From contig JAEWJB010000076.1 in NCBI GenBank assembly GCA_023386795.1, forward strand, positions 1 through 12,584: a stretch of 12,584 nt of DNA. The letters run 5' to 3'. The stretch is from Pseudomonadota bacterium. Lineage in GTDB: Bacteria; Pseudomonadota; Gammaproteobacteria; Xanthomonadales; Xanthomonadaceae. The notes beneath the pieces are model-generated. The model saw nothing but the letters and a program-made list of their open reading frames with translations. It was not told the DNA's origin and ran no database searches. Of this stretch, positions 6,235 to 12,584 are shown piece by piece; the stretch's first letter is position 1; every line of letters begins with the position of its first letter. The position numbers were made by a program, and so were the translations under genes.

Positions 6235-6918
6235 TCAGGGCGGCGTCATGCCGTGGCGCAACAGCGCCAGTGCGTGCCGGGCGATGGCCGCGGCGTCCAG
6301 GTCCTGCGCGCCCAGCACGCCGCGCCAGATCGGCGCGCCGGCGATGGGGAACAGGGTCAATCCGATCAACGAGGTCATCAGCAGGCGCGGGTCGAGCGCC
6401 GGGTGGATTTCCCCGCGCGCCTGCGCGGCGGTGAAACGCGCGACCATCAGGCGCGCAGTCTTCGGCGCGACCTCGCTCATCAGCAGGTCACGCAACGCGC
6501 CACCTTCGCACAGCACTTCGCGCACCCACAGCTGCGGCCACCACGGGTGGTGCTCGACGACGTCGAAGATGCCGGCGACGAACGCCTGCACGGTGGCCTC
6601 CACATCCTCGCCCGCCTGCGCCAGGCGCTGGCCCAGCATCGCCACCGCCGGCAACAGGCGCTGGGCGACCAAGGTCTGCAGCAACTGTTCCTTGTCGCCG
6701 AAGTAGTAGTTCACCAGCGCCGGGGTGACACCCGCCTGCACGGCGATGTCGCGCAGGCGCGTGGCCGCGACACCCTGTCGCACGAAGCAGTCCAGCGCGG
6801 CGTCGAGCAGGCGCGCCTGCTGATCGGCCGCGTCCGCGCCCCCCGGGCGACCTGGGGCGCGGCGCGGTGCGGCGCCCTTTTTTTTGGCAGGGGAACGAGG
6901 GGCACGGCCGGTACTCAT
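6235..6918 (-). CDS. TetR/AcrR-family transcriptional regulator
   Basis: The 227-residue protein has a basic, Pro/Lys-rich leader (residues 1-30) and then a clear TetR DNA-binding domain: ARLLDAALDCFVRQGV, RLRDIAVQAGVTPALVNYYFGDKEQLL (residues 36-80), the helix-turn-helix lying near 55-74. The rest is an all-helical ligand-binding region with a WWPQLWVREVL segment. As first gene of the regulator-adaptor-ATPase-permease unit it probably represses its own operon and responds to an exported compound. The layout matches E. coli CecR (YbiH) with ybhGFSR, but I cannot claim orthology. The ATG has no Shine-Dalgarno and is preceded by an AT-rich dyad. An A8 run encoding Lys12-Lys14 lies before the DNA-binding domain. 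Confidence 0.93.
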   Translation of the reverse strand: MSTGRAPRSPAKKKGAAPRRAPGRPGGADAADQQARLLDAALDCFVRQGVAATRLRDIAVQAGVTPALVNYYFGDKEQLLQTLVAQRLLPAVAMLGQRLAQAGEDVEATVQAFVAGIFDVVEHHPWWPQLWVREVLCEGGALRDLLMSEVAPKTARLMVARFTAAQARGEIHPALDPRLLMTSLIGLTLFPIAGAPIWRGVLGAQDLDAAAIARHALALLRHGMTPP

Positions 6919-6923
6919 GGAAA

Positions 6924-6945
6924 TATTTAAATAGACGTTTAATTA
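6924..6945. promoter_or_regulatory. AT-rich inverted repeat, candidate TetR operator
   Basis: An imperfect dyad has arms TATTTAAA (6924-6931) and TTTAATTA (6938-6945), seven of eight arm positions complementary, around a 6-base centre TAGACG. It begins six bases upstream of the regulator's ATG, inside a 28-base AT-rich island within very GC-rich DNA. Size, symmetry and place fit autoregulation by a TetR-family dimer. No binding data or known consensus was used. Confidence 0.45.
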
Positions 6946-7051
6946 AGCCGGAGTGAATCCTGGCGGTGGCCGCTGCCGGCCGCGACGCGCTACCCTTTCC
7001 CTCCCTCTTTTTCCCTGCGCGCGCGCCGCTGCGCGCCGCCCGACGTTCCCC

Positions 7052-8038
7052 ATGAGCACACCCGCGCAACGCGATTTCACCCTCGAGCCGTCCGACAGCG
7101 AACGCCTCGCCAACCTCGCCGGCCCCTTTGACGAGAACCTCCGCCAGATCGAACTGCGCCTGGGCGTGGAGATCGCCAATCGCGGCAATATCTTCCGCGT
7201 GACCGGTCCGGCAGAGGCGGTCGATTCAACGGAAAAGCTGCTGCACAGCCTCTACGAGGAAGCGGCCGACACCACGTTCGACAGCCACGCCATCCACCTG
7301 CGCCTGAACACCGCCAACGTCGACCACGTGGTCGAGCGCTCCTACGCGCCGCAGGACGTGGCCATCAAGGTCAAGCGCGGCACCGTGCGCGGCCGCGGCG
7401 CCAACCAGTCCAAGTACCTGCACCAGATCGCCACCCACGACATCAACTTCGGCATCGGCCCGGCCGGCACCGGCAAGACCTTCCTGGCCGTGGCCAGCGC
7501 GGTGGAGGCGTTGAACGAATCGCGCGTGCAGCGGCTGATCCTGGTGCGCCCGGCGGTGGAGGCCGGCGAGAAGCTGGGCTTCCTGCCCGGCGATCTCAGC
7601 CAGAAGGTGGACCCGTACCTGCGCCCGCTGTACGACGCGCTCTACGAGATGCTCGGCGTGGAGAAGGTGGTCAAGCTGCTGGAGAAGAACGTCATCGAGA
7701 TCGCGCCGCTGGCGTACATGCGCGGCCGCACGCTCAACGATGCCTACGTGATCCTCGACGAAGCGCAGAACACCACCATCGAGCAGATGAAGATGTTCCT
7801 GACCCGCCTGGGCTTCGGCTCCACCGCGGTGGTGACCGGCGACCTCACCCAGGTCGACCTGCCCAAGCACGTCAAGTCCGGCCTGCGCGATGCCATCGAC
7901 GTGCTGCGCGATGTCGACGGTGTCAGTTTCACCTTCTTCGAAGCGCGCGACGTGGTGCGCCACCCGTTGGTGGCGCGCATCGTCAACGCGTACGAGAAAC
8001 GCGAGGCCAGCGACCGCGAGACGGGAGCGGCGTCATGA
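7052..8038 (+). CDS. ybeZ: PhoH-like ATPase YbeZ
   Basis: The 328-residue cytoplasmic P-loop ATPase of the PhoH family is linked to RNA metabolism and ribosome maturation together with YbeY. A small N-terminal RNA-binding-like region (about 1-100) precedes the ATPase core with Walker A GPAGTGKT (136-143) and Walker B VILDEAQN (233-240). The VRPAVEAGEKLGFLPGD and GRTLNDAYVILDEAQNTT blocks are nearly invariant in the family. The ATG at 7052 is chosen because homologues start with a short segment before RDFTLEP; the frame is open upstream to 6953, but that part looks non-coding. There is no Shine-Dalgarno. Its stop overlaps the ybeY start by four bases. The upstream gap to tetR is 133 bases and must hold promoters for both directions; TACCCT at 6991-6996 is a possible -10, without a clear -35. 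Confidence 0.96.
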   Translation: MSTPAQRDFTLEPSDSERLANLAGPFDENLRQIELRLGVEIANRGNIFRVTGPAEAVDSTEKLLHSLYEEAADTTFDSHAIHLRLNTANVDHVVERSYAPQDVAIKVKRGTVRGRGANQSKYLHQIATHDINFGIGPAGTGKTFLAVASAVEALNESRVQRLILVRPAVEAGEKLGFLPGDLSQKVDPYLRPLYDALYEMLGVEKVVKLLEKNVIEIAPLAYMRGRTLNDAYVILDEAQNTTIEQMKMFLTRLGFGSTAVVTGDLTQVDLPKHVKSGLRDAIDVLRDVDGVSFTFFEARDVVRHPLVARIVNAYEKREASDRETGAAS

Positions 8039-8520
8039 CCCGCGGTCCGGTCCGCCTCGACGTGGCGGTGAGCTACGCCCTGCCCCGTGCCGGCCTGCCG
8101 GCGGCGGTGAGCTTCCGCAAGTGGGTGGCGGCGGCGCTGAAAGGGCGCATCCGCGAGGCCGACCTGGCCATCCGCCTGGTGGACGCACGCGAGGGCCGCG
8201 CGCTCAACAAGCACTACCGCGGCAAGGATTACGCCACCAACGTGCTGAGCTTCCCGGCCGAACTGCCCGAGGGCCTGCCCAAGGGCGTGAAGCTGCCGCT
8301 GCTGGGGGACCTGGTGATCTGCGCGCCCGTCGTGGCGCGCGAGGCCAAGGAACAGGGCAAGGCGCTGGCCGCGCACTACGCCCACCTCACCGTCCACGGC
8401 ACGCTGCACCTGCTGGGCTGGGACCACGAGGACGACAAGGAAGCCGAGGCGATGGAGCAACTCGAGCGCGAGATCCTGGCCGAACTGGGCATCGAGGACC
8501 CGTACCTCGGGGAGCGCTGA
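8035..8520 (+). CDS. ybeY: Endoribonuclease YbeY (16S rRNA maturation)
   Basis: YbeY is a zinc-dependent single-strand RNase needed for 16S rRNA 3'-end maturation and late 70S quality control. The 161-residue product carries the signature HGTLHLLGWDH with metal ligands H121, H125 and H131, and the family block NKHYRGKDYATNVLSFP. A GGGAG sits seven bases before the ATG, which overlaps the ybeZ stop as ATGA, so the pair is translationally coupled. The length is close to the usual 150-170 residues. Confidence 0.96.
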   Translation: MTRGPVRLDVAVSYALPRAGLPAAVSFRKWVAAALKGRIREADLAIRLVDAREGRALNKHYRGKDYATNVLSFPAELPEGLPKGVKLPLLGDLVICAPVVAREAKEQGKALAAHYAHLTVHGTLHLLGWDHEDDKEAEAMEQLEREILAELGIEDPYLGER

Positions 8521-8529
8521 GCCTTCGCT

Positions 8530-8535
8530 TATGAT
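8530..8535 (+). promoter_or_regulatory. Possible -10 element before the exported-protein gene
   Basis: TATGAT (5 of 6 to TATAAT) lies ten bases after the ybeY stop, 42 bases before the next ATG. No good -35 is visible at the expected distance, so the gene may simply be part of the ybeZ-ybeY transcript. Confidence 0.25.
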
Positions 8536-8577
8536 GCGGGCATCGCGGCCACTGCACGCCGTTCGTCGATCTTGCCC

Positions 8578-9192
8578 ATGCCCCAGCCCGCCTTTCGTTC
8601 GCTCTGTGCCGCCAGCCTGCTGGTGGCCATCGCCTCGGCTGCCCACGCCGCCGACACCGCCGCGGCCAAGCCAGACCTCGCCGCGCTCATTGAATGCCGC
8701 GGTCGCGAAGCCGACTTCGCCGCGCTGCAGCCGGTGCTGGCCGATCCGCTGAAGGCCATCGCGCTCGGCTGGCGGCCGCTGCCGCAGGGCAACCTGTTCA
8801 TGACCGAGTACGCGCTCAACACGCCGATCAACGTGTTTGGCCACCCGAGCTCGCAGATCGCTTTCTCCGGCCCCAGCGTGATGGCCATCCTCGACCTGCC
8901 CGACCCGCGCCCGCTGGCCCGCCAGCTCCAGTTGGAGGAAGGGGTCGATACGCCGGAGAAGGTCATGTACGGCCGCGAAGTCCTCAGCCAGGACACCACC
9001 GATCCGCGCACCGGCGAGCCGATGATCGAGTCCATCGTGCTCAGCGTCTCGAACGTCAAATCCCACCCGGGCAAGACGCTGGCCGGCTGCAGCTACAGCC
9101 TGGACCTGCCCGAGGAACCAGCGCCGGAGACCCCCGATGCCCCGGCGCCCGCGCCCGCCGCGCCGGTCAAGGCGCCTGCCGGCGGCCGCTGA
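8578..9192 (+). CDS. Exported protein of unknown function between ybeY and corC
   Basis: The 204-residue product has a clear Sec signal peptide: MPQPAFR, hydrophobic CAASLLVAIASAA, cleavage after AHA at residue 24. The mature protein has two cysteines (40 and 171) that could pair, a central mixed region with PLPQGNLFMTEYALNTPINVFG (69-88), and a Pro/Ala-rich tail from about 180 to the end (PAPETPDAPAPAPAAPVKAP) that looks disordered. I do not recognise a named domain. The frame could also start at a TTG two codons earlier (8572); neither start has a Shine-Dalgarno. The gene lies 57 bases after ybeY and 91 before corC, all in one direction. Codon use matches its neighbours. E. coli has no gene between ybeY and ybeX. 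Confidence 0.82.
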   Translation: MPQPAFRSLCAASLLVAIASAAHAADTAAAKPDLAALIECRGREADFAALQPVLADPLKAIALGWRPLPQGNLFMTEYALNTPINVFGHPSSQIAFSGPSVMAILDLPDPRPLARQLQLEEGVDTPEKVMYGREVLSQDTTDPRTGEPMIESIVLSVSNVKSHPGKTLAGCSYSLDLPEEPAPETPDAPAPAPAAPVKAPAGGR

Positions 9193-9230
9193 ACCCACCG
9201 CCGGGACGGGCGCGCGGTGATCCGGCGGCC

Positions 9231-9239
9231 TGCTAGACT
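9231..9239 (+). promoter_or_regulatory. Extended -10 promoter candidate for corC
   Basis: TGCTAGACT is an extended -10 (TGn followed by TAGACT, 4 of 6 to TATAAT), 44 bases before the corC ATG. An extended -10 can work without a good -35, and none is visible here. It would give the corC-lnb-corA genes their own transcription start. Confidence 0.4.
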
Positions 9240-9283
9240 CCGTTTACCGCCCCCTTTTCCAGGGCGCTGTTTCCCCCCAATCG

Positions 9284-10165
9284 ATGTCTGAAGACGACAG
9301 TAGTCAAAGCACGCCCGAACCCCACGAAAAACGCCGCAGCTGGCTCGAACGCCTGGGCGCGGCCTTCTCGGGCGAACCGCACACCCGCGATGAACTGCTC
9401 GCCGTGCTGCGCACGGCCGAACAGGACGGCCTGGTCGGGCCCGACACCCTCCGCATGATGGAAGGCGCCATTTCGGTGGCCGAGCTGACCGTGGGCGACG
9501 TGATGATCTCGCGCTCGCAGATGGTCTCGCTGCCGGCCGAAGCACGCTTCCTGGACCTGATGAAGCAGGTGGTCGAATCCGGCCATTCGCGCTTCCCGGT
9601 ACACGGCGAGAACAAGGACGAGATCCTCGGCATCCTGCTGGCCAAGGACCTGCTGCGCGGCGTGGTCGCCGACAACGGCCCCGGCACGATCCGCGAACTG
9701 CTGCGCCCGGCGGTGCTCATCCCCGAATCGAAGAAGCTCAACGTCCTGCTGAAGGAGTTCCGCCTCTCGCGCAACCACATGGCGATCGTGGTGGACGAGT
9801 ACGGCGGCGTGGCCGGCCTGGTCACCATCGAGGACGTACTGGAGCAGATCGTCGGCGACATCGACGACGAACATGACGAGGCCGAGGACGCCACGGCGCT
9901 GATCGCCATCCAGGCCGACGGCCAGTACGTGGTCGACGCGCTGACCCCGATCGAGGATTTCAACGAGCGTTTCGGCTCCGAATTCCCGGACGACGACTAC
10001 GACACCATCGGTGGCCTGGTCACCGAAGCCTTCGGCCACCTGCCGGAAACCGGCGAGGAACTGACCCTGGACCGTTTCGTGTTCCGCGTGGCCCGCGCCG
10101 ATGCGCGCCGCGTACGCGCCTTCCATGTCAGCGTGCTGCCGCAACTCGCCCAGGACGACGCTTGA
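9284..10165 (+). CDS. corC: CorC/YbeX: CBS-domain magnesium/cobalt efflux-associated protein
   Basis: The 293-residue soluble protein matches E. coli CorC (292 residues) in length and layout, without the DUF21 membrane domain of longer relatives. An N-terminal region (ELLAVLRTAEQDGLVGPDTLRMMEG) leads into VGDVMISRSQMVSL and a CBS pair: CBS1 about 71-125 with SRFPV at 102-106, CBS2 about 140-195 with VVDEYGGVAGLVTIEDVLEQIVGDI. The C-terminal CorC/HlyC domain (about 205-288) has DTIGGLV at 240-246. CorC has been tied to Mg2+/Co2+ efflux in Salmonella and to ribosome and heat-stress phenotypes in E. coli. There is no Shine-Dalgarno before the ATG. The stop overlaps the TTG start of the next gene. 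Confidence 0.95.
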   Translation: MSEDDSSQSTPEPHEKRRSWLERLGAAFSGEPHTRDELLAVLRTAEQDGLVGPDTLRMMEGAISVAELTVGDVMISRSQMVSLPAEARFLDLMKQVVESGHSRFPVHGENKDEILGILLAKDLLRGVVADNGPGTIRELLRPAVLIPESKKLNVLLKEFRLSRNHMAIVVDEYGGVAGLVTIEDVLEQIVGDIDDEHDEAEDATALIAIQADGQYVVDALTPIEDFNERFGSEFPDDDYDTIGGLVTEAFGHLPETGEELTLDRFVFRVARADARRVRAFHVSVLPQLAQDDA

Positions 10166-11433
10166 GCCCCGCCGCGCATCGTGCATTGGCCCGGCGCTGC
10201 CAGGCCTGGCTGGCCTGGGCCGCGCTGCTCGTGCTGCCCGCGTTGCACGCGCAGCCGGTGCCGGCCGATGCGCCGCCCCCGGCCGCCCCCCAGGCCACGG
10301 CGCAGGCTGCGGGCCCCGCCCCGCGCATCGGCGTGGCGACGATGCAACCGGGCGAGGTGTTCTTCGAGCGTTTCGGCCATGACGCCATCGTGGTGGTCGA
10401 TCCGGCCAGCGGTGCGGCGACGTCCTACAACTTCGGTTTCTTCGACCCGGGCGAGGCGGATTTCATCGGCCGCTTCGTCAAGGGCCAGATGATGTACTAC
10501 CTCGTCGCCCTGCCCTTCGAGCAGGACATGGCGTCCTACCGGGACGCCGGGCGCGGGGTGGACATCCAGTGGCTGGACCTGGCGCCGGAACAGGCGCGCC
10601 GCCTGGCCGACGCCCTGGCGGAACGGGCGAAGCCGGAAAACGCGCGCTACCACTACGACTACTTCACCGCCAACTGCGCCACGATGGTCCGCGACTACAT
10701 CGACCTGGCGCTCGATGGCGGCCTGCAGCGCCAGCTGGCCGGACGTTCGCGCGGCAACACCTTCCGCAGCGAAGCGGTGCGCCTGGCCTCGCCGGCATGG
10801 TGGATGTGGCTTGGCTTCGACCTGGGCCTGGGCCCCTACGCCGACAAGCCGCTTTCGCGCTGGCAGGAGGCCTTCGTGCCGATGCGCCTGGCCGAGAGCC
10901 TGGCGCAGGTGCGCAACAGCGAAGGCCGCCCGCTGGTGCTGGCCACGCAGCCGCTGCTGCCGCAGCGCGTGGCGCCGGAGCCGCCGGAACAGGCGCGGCA
11001 CTGGTGGCCATGGCTGCTGGCGGGCGTGCTCGTCGGCGCACTGATCCTGGCCAGCGGCCGGCATCCCCGCGCGGTGGCCGCGTTCGCCACGCCATTCTGG
11101 CTGCTGTGCGTGGTGGCCGGCGGGCTGCTGGTGTTCCTGTGGGGCTTCACCGCGCACGAATCGGCCTGGGGCAACCGCAACCTGCTGCTGCTCAACCCGC
11201 TGTGCCTGTACCTACTGGCCAGTGCCTGGCCGCTGCTGCGCGGGCGCGCCCCGCTGCCCGGATTCCGTCTTGTCGCCTGGGCCGTGGTGGCCTGCGGCGT
11301 GCTGGCGCTGGTGATCCACTGGCTGTCGATCCAGCCGCAGTTCAACCTGCAATGGATCGTGCTGCTGTTGCCGGTGCACGTTGCGCTGGCGGCGGTGCTG
11401 GGACGGCGGAACTTGCCCACGCCCGGGCGCTGA
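10162..11433 (+). CDS. DUF4105/Lnb-type membrane protein, candidate lipoprotein N-acyltransferase
   Basis: The 423-residue product starts at a TTG that overlaps the corC stop (TTGA). This start is supported by AGGA six bases upstream and by the signal-type N-terminus it supplies (AHRALARR, then AWLAWAALLVLPALHA). Residues about 55-275 form a periplasmic domain with FERFGHDAI (His73) and YFTANCATM (Cys172), the conserved His and Cys of the DUF4105 family, now named as I recall the Lnb N-terminal periplasmic domain. About five membrane helices follow (284-298, 308-328, 340-357, 369-388, 398-413), with the block HESAWGNRNLLLLNPL at 332-347. Lnb has been described as a lipoprotein N-acyltransferase in Bacteroides. 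The gene sits exactly where E. coli carries lnt. Activity here is inference; the family call is firm. Confidence 0.85.
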   Translation: MSPAAHRALARRCQAWLAWAALLVLPALHAQPVPADAPPPAAPQATAQAAGPAPRIGVATMQPGEVFFERFGHDAIVVVDPASGAATSYNFGFFDPGEADFIGRFVKGQMMYYLVALPFEQDMASYRDAGRGVDIQWLDLAPEQARRLADALAERAKPENARYHYDYFTANCATMVRDYIDLALDGGLQRQLAGRSRGNTFRSEAVRLASPAWWMWLGFDLGLGPYADKPLSRWQEAFVPMRLAESLAQVRNSEGRPLVLATQPLLPQRVAPEPPEQARHWWPWLLAGVLVGALILASGRHPRAVAAFATPFWLLCVVAGGLLVFLWGFTAHESAWGNRNLLLLNPLCLYLLASAWPLLRGRAPLPGFRLVAWAVVACGVLALVIHWLSIQPQFNLQWIVLLLPVHVALAAVLGRRNLPTPGR

Positions 11434-11447
11434 CGCAGGATCGGTAT

Positions 11448-12455
11448 ATGGCCCTCGCTGCCGACCATCGCGACACCGGCAATCCGGAATGCGTCATCAC
11501 CTGCGCCTGGTACGACGGCGCGGGCCAGCGCCATGACATCCACCTGGACCGCATCAGCGACTGCCTCGCGCAGCCGGAAGGATTCGTGTGGGTGGGCCTG
11601 TACGAGCCGGCGCAGGCGGTGCTGGACAAGATCCAGGAAGAGTTCTGCCTGCACGACCTCGCCATCGAGGACGCTGCCAAGGCGCACCAGCGACCGAAGG
11701 TGGAGAGCTACGGCCAATCGCTGTTCGTGGTGGTGAATACCGCGCAGCTGGTCAACGACCGCATTCGCTACGGCGAGACGCACGCCTTCCTCGGCGCACG
11801 TTTCCTGGTGACGGTGCGCCATGGCGCTTCGCTTTCGTACGCGCCGGTGCGTGCGCGCATGGAGCGCGACGCGGACATGATGAAACTGGGGCCGTCGTTC
11901 GCGCTGTACGCGATCCTGGATTTCGTGGTCGACAACTACCTGCCGATCATGGACGAGTTTCGCGACACGCTGGAGACGCTGGAGAAGGACATCTTCGCCG
12001 AGACCTACAGTCGCCACACGGTCGTGAAGCTGTACGAGCTCAAGCGCGAATTGAACAAGATGCGGCTGGTGGTGGCACCGTTGCAGGACGTGTTGGCGCA
12101 TGTGCGTCGCAGCCATGCCAACCTGGTGTCGGACGAGGTGGGCATCTACCTGCGCGACGTGCTGGACCATGCCAAGCGCATCAACGATGCGATCGACACG
12201 CTGCGCGAGATGCTGGGCACGGCGTTGAGCGTGAACCTGTCGCTGGTGACGCTGGCGCAGGGCGAGACGGTGAAGCGGCTGGGTGCCTGGGCGGCCTTGC
12301 TGGCGGCGCCGACGCTGATCACCAGTTGGTACGGGATGAACTTCGCGCACATGCCGGAGTTGGGGGGGCGCTATGCGTATCCGCTGCTCGCGGTGGGGGT
12401 GGTGGTGGTGTGCGTGGGGTTGTATCGGTTGTTCAAGCGGGCGCGGTGGTTGTAG
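11448..12455 (+). CDS. corA: Magnesium/cobalt transporter CorA
   Basis: CorA is the pentameric inner-membrane channel for Mg2+ (also Co2+ and Ni2+) uptake. The 335-residue product has the large cytoplasmic funnel domain with RPKVESYG (82-89) and the long stalk helix rich in charged residues (about 180-275). Two C-terminal membrane helices follow (about 278-298 and 310-327). The selectivity signature YGMNF is at 295-299 and the loop after it reads AHMPELGG, matching the GMN-MPEL pattern. The ATG at 11448 is fixed by AGGA at 11437-11440, seven bases upstream; the frame is open far upstream inside the preceding gene, but that is a shadow frame. The gene follows the Lnb-like gene by 14 bases, so it is probably in the corC transcript. 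Confidence 0.96.
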   Translation: MALAADHRDTGNPECVITCAWYDGAGQRHDIHLDRISDCLAQPEGFVWVGLYEPAQAVLDKIQEEFCLHDLAIEDAAKAHQRPKVESYGQSLFVVVNTAQLVNDRIRYGETHAFLGARFLVTVRHGASLSYAPVRARMERDADMMKLGPSFALYAILDFVVDNYLPIMDEFRDTLETLEKDIFAETYSRHTVVKLYELKRELNKMRLVVAPLQDVLAHVRRSHANLVSDEVGIYLRDVLDHAKRINDAIDTLREMLGTALSVNLSLVTLAQGETVKRLGAWAALLAAPTLITSWYGMNFAHMPELGGRYAYPLLAVGVVVVCVGLYRLFKRARWL

Positions 12456-12546
12456 CTGGTTGGCGCTGGTTTGTCGCTGTTTTGGCGGTTGGCGGTGGGT
12501 AGCGTTGACTTGCGGTGCGGGCCCCGGGCTGGCGTATAGGTCCGTC

Positions 12547-12580
12547 GCGGCTCGGTCAGACATCCTGTCTGACTCGCCGC
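12547..12580. repeat. Long intergenic stem-loop at right edge
   Basis: A perfect inner stem, GTCAGACA at 12555-12562 and TGTCTGAC at 12566-12573 around a TCC loop, is flanked by a second pairing block, GCGGC at 12547-12551 with GCCGC at 12576-12580, after an unpaired step. It lies about 90 bases after corA. It could be the corA terminator or part of an interspersed palindromic repeat; the window ends before any T tract could be seen. Confidence 0.5.
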
Positions 12581-12584
12581 CGCG

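Noticed and set aside
6711..7069. Alternative minus-strand frames overlapping the tetR start region, possible frameshift products
   Set aside because: Their products are Arg/Pro/Ala-rich without domain features; only the A8 run itself was kept as an observation.
10569..11447. Upstream extension of CorA through the Lnb-like gene
   Set aside because: It is the +1 shadow frame of the Lnb-like gene, of Ala/Gly/Arg-rich composition; AGGA before 11448 and the usual CorA length fix the start.

Overview
The window is a GC-rich chromosomal segment from what looks like a gammaproteobacterium of the Xanthomonadaceae/Lysobacteraceae (Xanthomonas, Lysobacter, Luteimonas or a relative). This rests on how closely the MiaB, PhoH and CorA proteins resemble what I know from that family, on the gene order, on one copy of the GTAGGAGCGGCTTCAGCCGC-type palindrome common in these genomes, and on the many genes without a Shine-Dalgarno sequence. 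Genus cannot be fixed from the sequence alone. No rRNA, tRNA, CRISPR array, transposase, integrase or phage gene was seen.

Left part (1-3152). A minus-strand gene for a secreted DUF4124-like protein runs off the left edge. Divergent from it is miaB (tRNA methylthiotransferase), which ends in a clear rho-independent terminator. A 392-base gap follows with a REP-like palindrome and a plausible sigma-70 promoter, then two small lipoprotein genes coupled by a 4-base ATGA overlap.

Middle (3186-6918, minus strand). A compact four-gene unit reads tetR-type regulator, lipid-anchored HlyD/YbhG-type periplasmic adaptor, ABC ATPase, ABC-2 permease. Start and stop codons overlap or nearly touch, so it is probably one regulated export operon. 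An AT-rich dyad just upstream of the regulator is a good candidate operator. The permease gene meets the second lipoprotein gene tail to tail across a 33-base gap that forms a hairpin.

Right part (7052-12455, plus strand). This is the conserved phoH(ybeZ)-ybeY-corC core, with an unrecognised exported-protein gene between ybeY and corC. Directly after corC, and overlapping its stop codon, is a membrane protein of the DUF4105/Lnb type, followed by corA. In Escherichia coli the gene after corC (ybeX) is lnt, the apolipoprotein N-acyltransferase. Here that slot holds a protein of the unrelated family recently linked to lipoprotein N-acylation. This is the most interesting observation in the window.

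Overall this is mostly ordinary core genome. I found no convincing new defence, mobile or biosynthetic system. The points worth a second look are the Lnb-like gene in the lnt position, the unrecognised secreted proteins, the operator-like dyad and homopolymer at tetR, and several intergenic palindromes.
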